NCBI GenBank assembly: GCA_036702975.1
Contig: DATNPX010000012.1
Coordinates: 62,001 to 126,000 of the forward strand
DNA: 64,000 bases
Reading direction: 5' to 3'
DNA from: DATNPX01 sp036702975
Lineage (GTDB): Bacteria; Cyanobacteriota; Vampirovibrionia; Obscuribacterales; Obscuribacteraceae
Below are positions 34,386-44,214 of the stretch, piece after piece. The number at the start of each line of letters is the position of its first letter. Position 1 is the stretch's first letter. A program made the translations under genes and the position numbers. The notes beneath the pieces were generated by a model. The model searched no databases and was not told the DNA's origin. It saw only the letters and a list, made by a program, of their open reading frames with translations.

Positions 34386-36685
34386 AGTTTTAGTGTTAGT
34401 TGCCCCGTCTCGTGTTTCTTTGTCTCGTTTTTTCTTAGTTTGTCCAGATGGCTCTGTCCTTTGACTGTCAGCCGAACCTTCGGATAACGCCCTCGCCTCA
34501 CTTTTATCTGACCAGCGCCTATCAGTTGATCTACCAATCTGAGCACGGCATCTTCAGTCATATACGAGAGAACACCCCACTGCAACGAAGCGTCCAACCC
34601 ACTCTTGATTATCTTCTTCGCCCGGCTGCCGGCCAAAACTGCAGCGACTGTGGTGCGGCCGACGGTGCCTGCAACTGACTCCACAAGCGCGAGAACGTTC
34701 ATCTGAACCACTCGTTCACTTGTGCGTTCCTCAGGTGGCAATGGTTCAGGAAGACGCGAACCATTGCCAGTAGACCGCTGCTCATTATGGTTCGTCGAAA
34801 ACGCTGATTTTACTTTTGAGGCGCCGCCTTCCAGAGCGCTTTTCTTCGATCTAGCTTTGCTGGCGGGCGAACGTTCCGTGCCACGAGTTTTTGACGAAGC
34901 CGCCCCTCGCCCAGATCTTGTGCCACTTCGGTGCGAACGTTGCTCGCCGTTAAACTCTGACTTGGCCATACCACCGACAAGGCGATCGGAAAAATCAGGA
35001 CTGACAATTATTCCAAACTCATCAAAGTCCGAATCTGAAGCGTTCTCAGTCAGCACCGCGTTGGCCAAGCCGGAGTTCACGGAGTAGTCCATCTCAATAT
35101 TCACAGTTTCAGTTGAATTCGCTGCGTTAGCTGAAGTCACTGCATGAGCTGATGTTGCTTCGCGTACCTGAGAGTCGACAGACCGACTCCCACTATTGCT
35201 TGTATTCGGACCTTCGTCGGAGAAGAGAGAGAATAAATTATGCATCGGGTTGAACGGTTGGCAAACATCGCAGCCCGCACAACCGTTCTCCAAGCCTTGA
35301 CCGAAGTAGTTCAAAATTTGCAAGCGGCGGCAAACTCGTTTCTGCCCATATTGAATCATTCGCTCCAGGCGCGCAGCCTCGCGCAAACGCCTTTGTTGCA
35401 AGTAATGCGTATCTATCCGTTCACCGCGCCCCAAGACTCGTCTAACACGCAGCGCACCATTCACATTCTGTTCGATCAGTTCAAGATGTTTCAGAAGATC
35501 CAAGCTGCTATTCAATGCAGAGTCACCAATTTTCATCGTCGAAAGGATCTGCGAAACACGTGCACCGTCAGGACTGTGACCAACAATATATTTGTAAACC
35601 GACTGAATCTGTTGGTCGGTGGGGAAATTCTTATCCATCAAAAAGCGCTGAGTGTTTGCGTCTTTAGGCTGAAACAAGAGAGTGCATGTCGCTTGTTTTC
35701 CGTCACGTCCTGCACGTCCGGCTTCCTGGTAGTAGCCCTCAAGCGATCCTGGCAAATTGTAGTGGAAGACATGCCGAATGTTCGGCTTATCCACCCCCAT
35801 CCCAAAGGCAACTGTCGAAACAATCACAGGCACTGCATCGGTTTCGAAATTTCGCTGCACGCGCATACGCTGGTCTTGATTCATTCCAGCATGATAGTGC
35901 GCGGCCTTTATCTTCTGGAGTTTCAGCCGCCCTGCGAGCGCCTCTGTCTCTTTGCGGCTACTTGTATAAATGATTACGGGCTCAGATTGCTGCTTTAGTG
36001 TCTTGAGTATGATGCGATCTTTTTCAGCCGAGTCGCTGACACTTTTAACCTCCAGGTGCAAGTTCGGGCGGTCGAAAGAGGCATGAATAGTACGCATTCT
36101 TCCCGGTGCCAAAATGTTCACAATGTCTTCCTGCACGGCGAGTGTTGCCGTGGCCGTGAGCGCGAGGATCAACGTCTCAGGCAATGCTTTAAGATGTTGG
36201 CTCAAACTGCGATAGTGCGGGCGAAAATCATGTCCCCACTGGCTTATACAGTGCGCTTCATCGATAACAACAAGCGACAAGTCGATGCTCGAGAGCAGCG
36301 AACGGAAGCGCCCTGATTCAAACCGTTCAGGAGCGACATAGACAAGCTTGAAAGCACCGGCTTTTATTCCAGCCAAGCGAAAGTTCTGTTCTTCCTGCGA
36401 AACATGACTATTTAACACAGTGGCATTGGAAACGCCGCGCCGCTTAAGCCCGCTTACCTGGTCCTGCATGAGAGCAATCAGGGGGGATATAACCAGTGTG
36501 ACACCAGGCAGTACCTGGCTTGGCACCTGGTAACACAGCGATTTTCCATAACCAGTCGGCAAAAGGGCCAGCGTGTGATTGCCCATGAGCAGTGAATCAA
36601 TGACTTCGCGCTGCTTTGGGCGAAATTCAGGAATACCGAACTGATCGCGCAGCACCACCTCGACAAGATTTTGAGATACTGCCAT
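34382..36685 (-). CDS. recQ: RecQ family ATP-dependent DNA helicase
   Basis: 767 residues from ATG 36685, chosen for GGAG 5 bases before; a TTG at 36712 adds nine residues. Unwinds DNA 3' to 5' in recombination repair. Motif I LLPTGYGKSLCYQ, motif II VVIDEAHCISQWGHDFRPHY, motif III TATA, motif VI YYQEAGRAGRDG, then the zinc-binding cluster RVCRRLQIL with GCAGCDVC. A low-complexity, Ser/Ala/Arg-rich linker of about 170 residues leads to a C-terminal winged-helix RQC-like part (VVQMNVLALVESVAGTVGRTT). No HRDC domain is visible. The linker is unusual for bacterial RecQ. Confidence 0.93.
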   Translation of the reverse strand: MAVSQNLVEVVLRDQFGIPEFRPKQREVIDSLLMGNHTLALLPTGYGKSLCYQVPSQVLPGVTLVISPLIALMQDQVSGLKRRGVSNATVLNSHVSQEEQNFRLAGIKAGAFKLVYVAPERFESGRFRSLLSSIDLSLVVIDEAHCISQWGHDFRPHYRSLSQHLKALPETLILALTATATLAVQEDIVNILAPGRMRTIHASFDRPNLHLEVKSVSDSAEKDRIILKTLKQQSEPVIIYTSSRKETEALAGRLKLQKIKAAHYHAGMNQDQRMRVQRNFETDAVPVIVSTVAFGMGVDKPNIRHVFHYNLPGSLEGYYQEAGRAGRDGKQATCTLLFQPKDANTQRFLMDKNFPTDQQIQSVYKYIVGHSPDGARVSQILSTMKIGDSALNSSLDLLKHLELIEQNVNGALRVRRVLGRGERIDTHYLQQRRLREAARLERMIQYGQKRVCRRLQILNYFGQGLENGCAGCDVCQPFNPMHNLFSLFSDEGPNTSNSGSRSVDSQVREATSAHAVTSANAANSTETVNIEMDYSVNSGLANAVLTENASDSDFDEFGIIVSPDFSDRLVGGMAKSEFNGEQRSHRSGTRSGRGAASSKTRGTERSPASKARSKKSALEGGASKVKSAFSTNHNEQRSTGNGSRLPEPLPPEERTSERVVQMNVLALVESVAGTVGRTTVAAVLAGSRAKKIIKSGLDASLQWGVLSYMTEDAVLRLVDQLIGAGQIKVRRGRYPKVRLTVKGQSHLDKLRKNETKKHETGQLTLKL

Positions 36686-36832
36686 GCCGTCTCCGGATGC
36701 TGCTTGGGACAATTAATGATATCAGCAGATAACGGCACATTTATTTGAAGCAAAGTGTCATGTTTGCTTCACAGAATCAGAGTTTGCAGTAATATATCTC
36801 GTCAATATCCCAGGGACGAGGGAACAGTGCCC

Positions 36833-37108
36833 GTGAAAAGATATCTCTCCAAAATCGGCTTTTGCCTGCTTGTTTTGCTCGGTATGGCAAATCTTGCGGC
36901 TTTTGCCTTTGACTCGCTCGTATACAACAATCTGAGCCGCTCGCGACAAGCCTTGCTTGACCAGCGGGCTCACTTGCAGGAATCAGCTGACAGAATCGGC
37001 CGTCAAATCGATAATCTGAACCGTCAGTTAGACACGGTTAACGCCTATTTAAGGGACACAGACACAGCATTGAGGGACGTCGAAACCTCAATGGCGAACG
37101 CCCGCTAG
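36833..37108 (+). CDS. Small single-pass membrane protein with a coiled coil
   Basis: 91 residues from GTG 36833 with GAGGGA upstream. One transmembrane helix (FCLLVLLGMANLAAFAF) and then a heptad-rich coiled coil (LLDQRAHLQESADRIGRQIDNLNRQLDTV) to the C-terminus, likely outside the cytoplasm. No family recognised. It precedes the SnoaL-like exported protein by 31 bases. Confidence 0.7.
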   Translation: MKRYLSKIGFCLLVLLGMANLAAFAFDSLVYNNLSRSRQALLDQRAHLQESADRIGRQIDNLNRQLDTVNAYLRDTDTALRDVETSMANAR

Positions 37109-37139
37109 CCCTAACCAAACTTGACCGAGGATATGCATC

Positions 37140-37826
37140 GTGAAGAATTTTGATGTTCTCAGGCTGTCCAGCCTGCTTTCAGGAAGCCTTCTCAGTTTGT
37201 TGGTCGTGCCATCCCTGGTAAGCTCGGCAGTCGCACAGGGCATCACCCCGTCAACTGCTTCTAGTGCCGCCAAAGCGGCCAGCGCTCCGGCAGTGTCCAC
37301 AACAGCTGTAAAGACTGCCGCAGGAGACGAAGAGGAGATCGAACTACCGAAAACCTACATGAAATCAACATCTACAGTCTCCAAAACCGATTGCAAGATC
37401 AAATGCGTAGACCCACACGCTGCATGTGAGGAGTCCGCCAAAGTAATTCAGGTCGTGCTCAATATGTACAAAGCCTACAGCGAAGGTGATTTAGACACAC
37501 TGGCTAAGTATCTGGACAAAGATTGCACCACCTTTGATGAGGGCACAAAAAAACTAATCAGTGGGCGAGATGCGGTTCTTGCTGAGATTAAGGGGTGGTT
37601 GAACAAAAATTCTTCAACCGCAAACGCACCGCTTATTGCGTACACCATCGAACATCCTTTTTGCCAAGTGAGTAACGACCAAGCAGTAGTGACGTTTACT
37701 GCGCTCAAAGAACTTGGCGGAGAGCATCCGCGCAAGTTCAAATCAAGGTGCACAGACATCTTTAGAAAAGATGGAGAGAGCTGGGTGCGTACCCACTATC
37801 GCAGCAACTGGACAGAGATCCAATAA
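37140..37826 (+). CDS. Exported NTF2/SnoaL-like domain protein
   Basis: 228 residues from GTG 37140. A signal peptide (LSGSLLSLLVVPSLVSSAVAQG) is followed by an Ala/Thr-rich linker. From about 100 there is a DUF4440/SnoaL-like cone domain: VLNMYKAYSEGDLDTLAKYL, DGRDAV-type loop as ISGRDAVLAEIKGWL, and DIFRKDGESWVRTHYRSNW at the end. Such domains bind small ligands or act as isomerases; activity is not predictable. Two Cys pairs before the domain (DCKIKC, CEES) could form disulfides. Confidence 0.78.
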   Translation: MKNFDVLRLSSLLSGSLLSLLVVPSLVSSAVAQGITPSTASSAAKAASAPAVSTTAVKTAAGDEEEIELPKTYMKSTSTVSKTDCKIKCVDPHAACEESAKVIQVVLNMYKAYSEGDLDTLAKYLDKDCTTFDEGTKKLISGRDAVLAEIKGWLNKNSSTANAPLIAYTIEHPFCQVSNDQAVVTFTALKELGGEHPRKFKSRCTDIFRKDGESWVRTHYRSNWTEIQ

Positions 37827-37837
37827 AGTCGCTTCTT

Positions 37838-38785
37838 CTATTGATTCACGAAATCAATGCCATCGAGAATGACGTTGTCCGGAACAAACACATGCGCTGA
37901 CCCCAATCGCACTAATTTGTTCGGATTGCGGTTTTTCTCGAGTGCAGTAATAACGTCATCCTGGAGGCTTGGCGGCACAATCGAATCTCGGGTGGATGAA
38001 ATCACGCAGACTTTTATACGTGATGGCAATCGCCTGATGTTGTAGATGAAGCTGTGATTCTTGTAAATCTGTGGCAGTTGTTTCGGCGTGCCACCAAATG
38101 CTTTGACGAGAGCAGCGCGAATAGAGTCGACATTGGTGGCATCATAAAGTTTAAGAAGATCGCCAGTGCCTTCTATGCTAACGATGCCACAAATCTTCTC
38201 CTGAATATCGCTTGGCGCAACGGCGCCATAATTGAGAACGGTCATACCACCCATTGAAGTACCGACCAAAATGATCTTTTTAATCGGGTATTGCAAACAG
38301 ATCTGGCGGATGTTTTGACTTATATCGGAAAGAGCTAGATCGTTTCCGAATGATGCTTGCTGCCTATAATTACAAGATAGAATCAGTGCAGTAGGGAACC
38401 GATCGATTAACACAGGTCCCAGCGGCTTGTTTTTGGGAAAGCGAAAAGGCTCGAGATAGTCACCGTTCATGCCATGCAAATAAACGATTAGGGTAATGTT
38501 TCCTTTTGGAGCATTCACCGCAGTTGGTGCCAAAGCGAAGCAATCAGGCTGATTGTCAGCGTGGCTGATGAAGACCTGCCGAGAAAGCCTTGCAGGTGCC
38601 AGTAATTCAGGCAACGCCGCCCCGGCAAGCTGAATTATGTTTAGTTGATGCGCCAGCTCGTCTTTCTGCTTCTTTAGTTGCGCAACCTGCGCTTTTCGAT
38701 GCCAATAGACAGCAAAAAATGTCACACCAGCAGCATTCACCAGCAGGGAGACCAGCAATACTGCGATAAGCAACTTGAACTTCAA
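37838..38785 (-). CDS. Membrane-anchored alpha/beta hydrolase
   Basis: 315 residues from TTG 38785 after AAAGGCG. One N-terminal helix (LLIAVLLVSLLVNAAGVTFFAVYW) and a coiled stretch anchor an alpha/beta hydrolase: VYLHGMNGDYLEPF (oxyanion region), VGTSMGGMTVLNYG with the nucleophile Ser in GxSxG, the Asp in SSTRDSIVPPSLQ and the His in GSAHVFVPD. Probably a periplasm-facing esterase. Convergent with the SnoaL-like gene. Confidence 0.82.
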   Translation of the reverse strand: MKFKLLIAVLLVSLLVNAAGVTFFAVYWHRKAQVAQLKKQKDELAHQLNIIQLAGAALPELLAPARLSRQVFISHADNQPDCFALAPTAVNAPKGNITLIVYLHGMNGDYLEPFRFPKNKPLGPVLIDRFPTALILSCNYRQQASFGNDLALSDISQNIRQICLQYPIKKIILVGTSMGGMTVLNYGAVAPSDIQEKICGIVSIEGTGDLLKLYDATNVDSIRAALVKAFGGTPKQLPQIYKNHSFIYNIRRLPSRIKVCVISSTRDSIVPPSLQDDVITALEKNRNPNKLVRLGSAHVFVPDNVILDGIDFVNQ

Positions 38786-39027
38786 TATCGGACGCCTTTA
38801 GCAAACAGCTCCACATTTTAGCTCAAAGTAATTTTTCTGGTCCAGCCCAAACACCTCATAACCAAGCTGCATTTCGCCAGAATGCTGGCTTGAGACTTGT
38901 TACAGGTCTCCAGCCGGCAATATTTGCAGACATAACTCGGGCATATAGATTAAGGTTACAGATATAAGAGGTACGATAGTACCCTGCCGCCATTTTTACT
39001 CTATTGACGCGAAAGAGTTCCTGCAGC

Positions 39028-40371
39028 ATGGCATCCGATAGCCACGAAGACCATTACCACACTAGGCAAACAAAGGCAGACGATTCCAACGAGAACGGTC
39101 CCCACCCCGGCGACCGACTTGTAATTTTGCAACGCCAACTTAGTGTCGTAGTTTTAGCGCTTTTGGCTTTGTTTTTAGTCTTTCAAGTTGGCAGCTACTT
39201 CTCGGATATCATCCGCATCTTGGGATATTCAATACTGCTGTTCTATCTGTTTATTAATACAGTCGATTGGTTAGAGAAGCAGCTTCGCAATCGGGCGATG
39301 GCAATTCTTATAGTTTATTTCGGTCTTCTGGCTATCACTATATTTGGTGTCATAGTCGTCGTTCCCGCCCTGATTTGGCAGGTGACGCAATTGGTCACTA
39401 GCCTCTTCAACCAGTTCCCGCAATTGCTCCAACAATTTATCAAGATGCTGGCGCCGTTAGAGACAACCCTCAATGCCGCTTCGATACGACTGAAGGCTGT
39501 AGACATCTTGACTTCAATTGCCACCAATTTACCGAAGCCAGACCCTGGCATTATTTTTGGGCGCGTCACAGATGCAGCCATGTCTACCATGACATGGTTA
39601 GTTTACGGACTGAGCACTGTCGTCGTCTCGTTCTACTTTCTCTTGGACGGCCGTAATATGAAAGAGAGAATAATCGCTGTATTTCCTAAGAGATATACGC
39701 TCCCTCTTACAATTTTGGCGACAGATATCGATCTCAGCTTGCAAATGTTCTTCCGCGGTCAGATCGTTTTGGGTCTACTGTTCGGACTCTTCATGGTAGC
39801 CGTATTTTTGATGATGGGAGTGCATTATGCATTGTTGTTGGGTGCATTCCTTGGCGTATGCGAAATCATTCCCGTGATCGGGCCGGCGATCGGTTTCATC
39901 CCGATAGTTTTGACTGTTGCTTTTGATGGACTGGACAACATCGTCCTCAACCGCTTTGCTCAGGTCTTAGTAATTTTTTTGGTACTGAATTTGGTGCAGT
40001 GGCTCAAAGATAACGTCGTGGCACCAAAGTACATCGGAAACGTGATCGGTCTTCACCCAGTGATGATCTTCATTGCCATCATGATTGGTGCCAAGCTTGA
40101 TGGACTATCAGGTATTATCGTTTCGCTCCCCGTCGCATGTGTTATCAACGTGCTTGTGAATCATATATTGACTAGATTTGGTCCCACTAGATCTGCATTC
40201 GTTGAAGAGGCTGCAAAACCTGACAGTTCCGGCAATTCGGAATTAATGCATGAGGGGCGCCTAGCTGAAGACGAAGAGCACCAGGCAGGGAAACAGATTA
40301 ATGCAGCACCTGATCCGAATTCTCAACCAGGCCTAGCTACAAATGATCGCCAGATTGAGATAGCCGAATAA
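39028..40371 (+). CDS. AI-2E family transporter (PerM-type permease)
   Basis: 447 residues from ATG 39028. About eight transmembrane helices in the order of the AI-2E/PerM family, with the conserved central GVHYALLLGAFLGVCEIIPVIGPAIGFIPIV block and the LKDNVVAPKYIGNVIGLHPV block. Members export AI-2-type molecules or act as Na+/H+ antiporters; the cargo here is unknown. The hydrophilic N-terminus (about 40) and the acidic C-terminal tail (about 70) are longer than usual. Confidence 0.9.
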   Translation: MASDSHEDHYHTRQTKADDSNENGPHPGDRLVILQRQLSVVVLALLALFLVFQVGSYFSDIIRILGYSILLFYLFINTVDWLEKQLRNRAMAILIVYFGLLAITIFGVIVVVPALIWQVTQLVTSLFNQFPQLLQQFIKMLAPLETTLNAASIRLKAVDILTSIATNLPKPDPGIIFGRVTDAAMSTMTWLVYGLSTVVVSFYFLLDGRNMKERIIAVFPKRYTLPLTILATDIDLSLQMFFRGQIVLGLLFGLFMVAVFLMMGVHYALLLGAFLGVCEIIPVIGPAIGFIPIVLTVAFDGLDNIVLNRFAQVLVIFLVLNLVQWLKDNVVAPKYIGNVIGLHPVMIFIAIMIGAKLDGLSGIIVSLPVACVINVLVNHILTRFGPTRSAFVEEAAKPDSSGNSELMHEGRLAEDEEHQAGKQINAAPDPNSQPGLATNDRQIEIAE

Positions 40372-40474
40372 GTCGAATAACTTGATTAAGTACAAAGACG
40401 CAAAATTCACAGAATGAAATATTCTGCCTGAGCTTGAAGAGCTAATAACAAAAAGAGCCGAGAGAACCTTTTAA

Positions 40475-40720
40475 TTAGTGTTTGTGCACAGGAGCACTGA
40501 GTGTTGCTTTTTTGCCAACCGCAGGCGTCGAAGCTGAACCAGGTTTATCACCCGCCTTATCTCCTTTAGCACCAGCAGCCTGTCCCGATGACGTCGGGAC
40601 CGCAGGAAGCGGCAATGCGGAGGTGCTTCTCAGGCTCTGAACCATGTTGTATTGCAGCCACAAACCGAGGCCCACAACGGCTAAGAGGCACACCAAGATC
40701 ATGATTACGTTTTTGCTCAT
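40475..40720 (-). CDS. Small membrane-anchored Ala/Pro/Lys-rich protein
   Basis: 81 residues. A signal-anchor helix (VIMILVCLLAVVGLGLWL) and then a low-complexity tail rich in Ala, Pro, Ser, Gly and Lys ending PVHKH. CGAGGAG stands directly before the ATG. No family recognised. Confidence 0.65.
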   Translation of the reverse strand: MSKNVIMILVCLLAVVGLGLWLQYNMVQSLRSTSALPLPAVPTSSGQAAGAKGDKAGDKPGSASTPAVGKKATLSAPVHKH

Positions 40721-40993
40721 TGCTCCTCGTTCAACTTACAATCGACTTCAAGATGGTCGAAGACTCAAAACATGATACCTGACTCTTCTTCGATACTTAT
40801 ATTAAATGGAGAAGAGTGAATATTCCAAATAAACATATATCTGAAAGACTATGTGCGAAAAATAGCCATAGATGGGACGCCAACGCTGAAGTAAAGGTGT
40901 AACTGTTGCGGACAGACTCCTGAAAGTCAAGGTAGTATGGTAGCGAAAGTTTTCTGGCACCAATATGACCTGTTATTCGGAGAAGTAAAATAG

Positions 40994-41431
40994 ATGTCAA
41001 AAACTCATTTCGCAATCTCATTTACAAGCCTTCTGGTCGCTCAATTGTGCACATTCGCCTGGGCCGCTGAACCCACAAACAATAGTTCAGCCAAGACCGA
41101 CAGTAATGCAAGTGCTCCTGCCGATAGCAGTGTGACAAGCAAACATGGTCACGATCATCCATTCGCAAAAAAGCTAGTACTCGGTTTGTCGTCCTTGACT
41201 GCAAAACAGAAAGAACAAATCAATGCAGTTTACGATGGCAACAGCAAACAATGGCAAGACTTGGAAAAGCAGATGCGTGATCTGCGCGAAGCTGAGTGGG
41301 CAAAAATCAAACCTATTTTGACCGCGGAGCAGTTGACCCAGTTACATGAGACCCACAAAGCCGCCCATACTGCTAATAAAGGGAAAGGACCAGGCGGGGA
41401 CTCCGCTCCAAATGCTGGCGGCACAAACTAA
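40994..41431 (+). CDS. Spy/CpxP-like periplasmic protein
   Basis: 145 residues with a signal peptide (FTSLLVAQLCTFAWAA). Two LTxxQ-like motifs frame a helical region: LSSLTAKQKEQI and ILTAEQLTQL, the signature of the Spy/CpxP periplasmic stress-chaperone family. A HGHDHPF stretch after the signal could bind metal. GGAG precedes the ATG, and a terminator follows the stop. Confidence 0.75.
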   Translation: MSKTHFAISFTSLLVAQLCTFAWAAEPTNNSSAKTDSNASAPADSSVTSKHGHDHPFAKKLVLGLSSLTAKQKEQINAVYDGNSKQWQDLEKQMRDLREAEWAKIKPILTAEQLTQLHETHKAAHTANKGKGPGGDSAPNAGGTN

Positions 41432-41472
41432 ATCAAACTAAAATCCTTAGCCGTTGCACAAACAAAGAGCTC

Positions 41473-41509
41473 AAAACTCCACTCACAGAAATTCTGGGGT
41501 GGAGTTTTT
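41473..41509 (+). terminator. Terminator after the Spy-like gene
   Basis: AAAACTCCAC (41473-41482) pairs with GTGGAGTTTT (41499-41508) and the stem runs into T5. Confidence 0.75.
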
Positions 41510-41519
41510 CTAAGCAGTA

Positions 41520-41548
41520 TTGACAGCCATACAAAGATATGGTGTAAT
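41520..41548 (+). promoter_or_regulatory. imuA promoter with dyad operator in its spacer
   Basis: TTGACA (41520-41525) and TGTAAT (41543-41548) are exactly 17 bases apart. The spacer holds CCATAC-AAAG-ATATGG (41527-41542), a near-perfect dyad also found in the dnaE2 promoter. A repressor bound there would block RNA polymerase. The family context makes LexA the natural candidate. That assignment is inference. Confidence 0.75.
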
Positions 41549-41729
41549 AAAAATATCTAAGATCAATTCCCATCGCATATATTATCGAGCCGGGATTCAT
41601 ATCGATCAGCTAAACGCTGACCGAAGATTTCTCTTGGCGAAATTTATCAACATACATTCTCGACTTGCCTCCAATGGGTGACAGGGCGACCAAGCACGAG
41701 TAACTCAAAGCCCAGGCCAGCGAATAAGC

Positions 41730-42599
41730 ATGCAAACTAATGTGGCTGCATTAAAAGAACAATTTGAACAATTATTTCCTGGCAAATGGCTGCTAGAAGA
41801 GTCAAAACAGCGTCATTTGCAAACTGGTATCACAGGCATCGATGCAGGTCATTCAAAAGGAATTGCCCGAAAGCGTATAAGCGAATGGGTTGGAGCAGCA
41901 TCTTCTGGCAAAAGTACGTTGCTCAGAACAGTTGTTGCAAATTGGTGCGCTGCAGGAATGCACATTGTCTACATCGATACAACCAATAAATTAGTACCAG
42001 CAGATTGGGCATTTGTAGAACAAGGAATTAGTGGATCAAAGCCATCAAATACAGTGCCATCGATGCACAGGCATTCACCGCGATTGACGCTATTCGAGAC
42101 TAATAAAAGCAACGGAAGATTTTGGGTCGTTCGAAATCTTATGAAAGGACATAAGCAAGATGCGTTGTGGGCAGCAGAACAGTTAGTGCGTTCCAATATA
42201 TTTGATGTAGTCATCTTTGATGCTACTGAAAGTCTGCCACTTACAAGTCGTTTCTATGCGCGATTGCAACGGTCGTTAGACTCATCGAAAGCGGCTTTGC
42301 TGATTATCAAAGACACAGAATCAACTGTGCTCGGTTCAAAAGCGAACACGCCTTCTAGCTGGGGCTGCCATGCTCGATTCAATTTCGGTTGGTCGACAGA
42401 GATCTCACAATCGTCAACTTTATATGGACTAAATGGACTTGCCGCTTTAGTGCCGGCGATATCGAGTTCGACTTGGAAAGATGGCATTACCAACAAACAC
42501 GAGATAACCTTTTCCGCCTATGCAAAGAATAGCTTGTTTACGTATCCCCAGGTTCCCGATCGCCGTGTACCAAAAGCACGAGCCAGCTTTAAGAAATAA
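41730..42599 (+). CDS. imuA: ImuA, RecA-like component of the translesion mutasome
   Basis: 289 residues. RecA/SulA-like ATPase-fold protein; the Walker-A loop GAASSGKST is intact, followed by IVYIDTTNKLVPA and VVIFDATESLPL, the latter in place of a Walker B. In mutasomes ImuA works with ImuB and DnaE2 at damaged templates. The coding region is clearly more AT-rich than its neighbours. Its last 80 bases overlap imuB in another frame, forcing coordinated expression. The dyad-bearing promoter lies 180 bases upstream. Confidence 0.9.
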   Translation: MQTNVAALKEQFEQLFPGKWLLEESKQRHLQTGITGIDAGHSKGIARKRISEWVGAASSGKSTLLRTVVANWCAAGMHIVYIDTTNKLVPADWAFVEQGISGSKPSNTVPSMHRHSPRLTLFETNKSNGRFWVVRNLMKGHKQDALWAAEQLVRSNIFDVVIFDATESLPLTSRFYARLQRSLDSSKAALLIIKDTESTVLGSKANTPSSWGCHARFNFGWSTEISQSSTLYGLNGLAALVPAISSSTWKDGITNKHEITFSAYAKNSLFTYPQVPDRRVPKARASFKK

Positions 42600-44214
42600 A
42601 GCATTCGCTTTAGTGCCAGCTAAAGAGAAAGGAGCAAACGCAAAAATCTCCTATGCAAACAGTTCGTCATTCAGCCGTATTCAGATCACAATGTGCTCGC
42701 AAGAAGCCGCTAAAACCGGCGTCAGACCGGGAATGAAGTTGGCAGAGGCCAAAGCTATTTGCGCTAATTTGCAGTGGAGAGAGAGCGATGAACATCTTTG
42801 CACCATATATCAAAATAATATTCTGAAAGAACTTCTATCCTGCTCACCTCGGATATTAGCGCGAGACTCGGGAGTTTTTTTGCTGGACGCCGACGGACGA
42901 AAACATCTAGGCGGCGAGAATAAATTATGCCGAGACATGCTGCGGTCAGTAAGCAGATGTGGCTTCATGCAAGGGCAGGTCGGTATCGCAGATAGTGCTT
43001 TTACAGCAGTGATCGCGTCTAGATCCAAACGTCATCGCTGGTTCATCGTGGATGCCAATAACGACGCAAAATTTCTCGCACAGCTATCCATCAGGCACTT
43101 ACCAGTCAGTGAAGACTTTTATGAGCTTCTCTTGTCCCTTGGAATAAGAACAATGGGACAACTAGCTGAGCTTCCAGCAAGCCGCGTGATTGAAAGATTT
43201 GGAGAGGAAGGACGAATTGCACACCAGTTATCACAAGGTTTCGACTTGAGCCAACCTCGTATTCCAGTTATCGAAAAACAATTTCAAACGCATATAGACC
43301 TTGGTGGGCCGATCGAAGCTCTCAATCAGACTATGTTTGTTATGAAATCAATGCTCGATCAATTAACTGCTGATTTGCAAATAGCCGGACTATGCGCAGA
43401 AGAACTCATTGTCAGCTTCTACAATGACGAAGATAAATTTGACGAACGTCCAATCAAACTCATTAATGCATCTAGCAATACCAAATTTCTTCTCGAAGTA
43501 ATCAAACTTTCCCTGGAATCAAAACCTCTCTCTAGAGAGTTTACTGGGATTAATATAGCCGTATCGAGACACTCTAAGCAGAACTGGAAACAACCTTCAC
43601 TATCTAAGACAAGTAATGACGAGCAAGACGATTTTTCATCGACTTCTCTGAATTCGTTATTGCAACGTTTTATAGCAAGACTTGGCGACGATGCACTTGT
43701 GAAACCAATAGCAAATGATAGCTATTTGCCTGAGCTATCAGGCTTTTGGCAACCAATTATTCAAACCAGCATAAGTTTGAGCGGCACGGCAAACTCGCAA
43801 CCAGAAGAGACTGCTTGTAACCACTCTGAATTGTCTTTGCTGAATGTCGAAGTCAATGCCAATTACATAAAAGAGTCGATAGGAGAAACCGGGCTTGTTG
43901 CAAACCTCGTATTCAAAAAGAACAAGACACCGGTACCTGTGCTAATCGAATTCAACGATTCACAACCAGCGGCTTTGAGATATCACGGACGTTGGTTATA
44001 CATCAAAAAATTAACCGCACCTGATTGCATATCAGCCAGTTGGTGGGAAAAACCAGTAAAACGTTCTTATTACATGGCACTTCTTGATGACAGCAATGCC
44101 AGAACACAAACTTTTGCTGCGGACGATTCAGATGCTTCAGATTCACCTGTCATTATGTCTGTCTATCACGACCACGATTCGCGTTCTTGGTTTGTTGACG
44201 GGGTCTACGATTAA
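42520..44214 (+). CDS. imuB: ImuB, catalytically dead Y-family polymerase homolog
   Basis: 564 residues. Y-family polymerase fold used as an adaptor between the sliding clamp and DnaE2. The N-terminal metal Asp is lost (ACLRIPRFPIAVY) and the palm SxDE motif reads SGVFLLDADG, so no polymerase activity is expected, as in characterised ImuB proteins. The helix-hairpin-helix and little-finger parts follow (LSLGIRTMGQLAELPASRVIERFG; HIDLGGPIEALNQTMF). The C-terminal extension contains LRYHGRWLYIKKL and WWEKP, as in ImuB. It starts inside imuA. Confidence 0.92.
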   Translation: MQRIACLRIPRFPIAVYQKHEPALRNKAFALVPAKEKGANAKISYANSSSFSRIQITMCSQEAAKTGVRPGMKLAEAKAICANLQWRESDEHLCTIYQNNILKELLSCSPRILARDSGVFLLDADGRKHLGGENKLCRDMLRSVSRCGFMQGQVGIADSAFTAVIASRSKRHRWFIVDANNDAKFLAQLSIRHLPVSEDFYELLLSLGIRTMGQLAELPASRVIERFGEEGRIAHQLSQGFDLSQPRIPVIEKQFQTHIDLGGPIEALNQTMFVMKSMLDQLTADLQIAGLCAEELIVSFYNDEDKFDERPIKLINASSNTKFLLEVIKLSLESKPLSREFTGINIAVSRHSKQNWKQPSLSKTSNDEQDDFSSTSLNSLLQRFIARLGDDALVKPIANDSYLPELSGFWQPIIQTSISLSGTANSQPEETACNHSELSLLNVEVNANYIKESIGETGLVANLVFKKNKTPVPVLIEFNDSQPAALRYHGRWLYIKKLTAPDCISASWWEKPVKRSYYMALLDDSNARTQTFAADDSDASDSPVIMSVYHDHDSRSWFVDGVYD

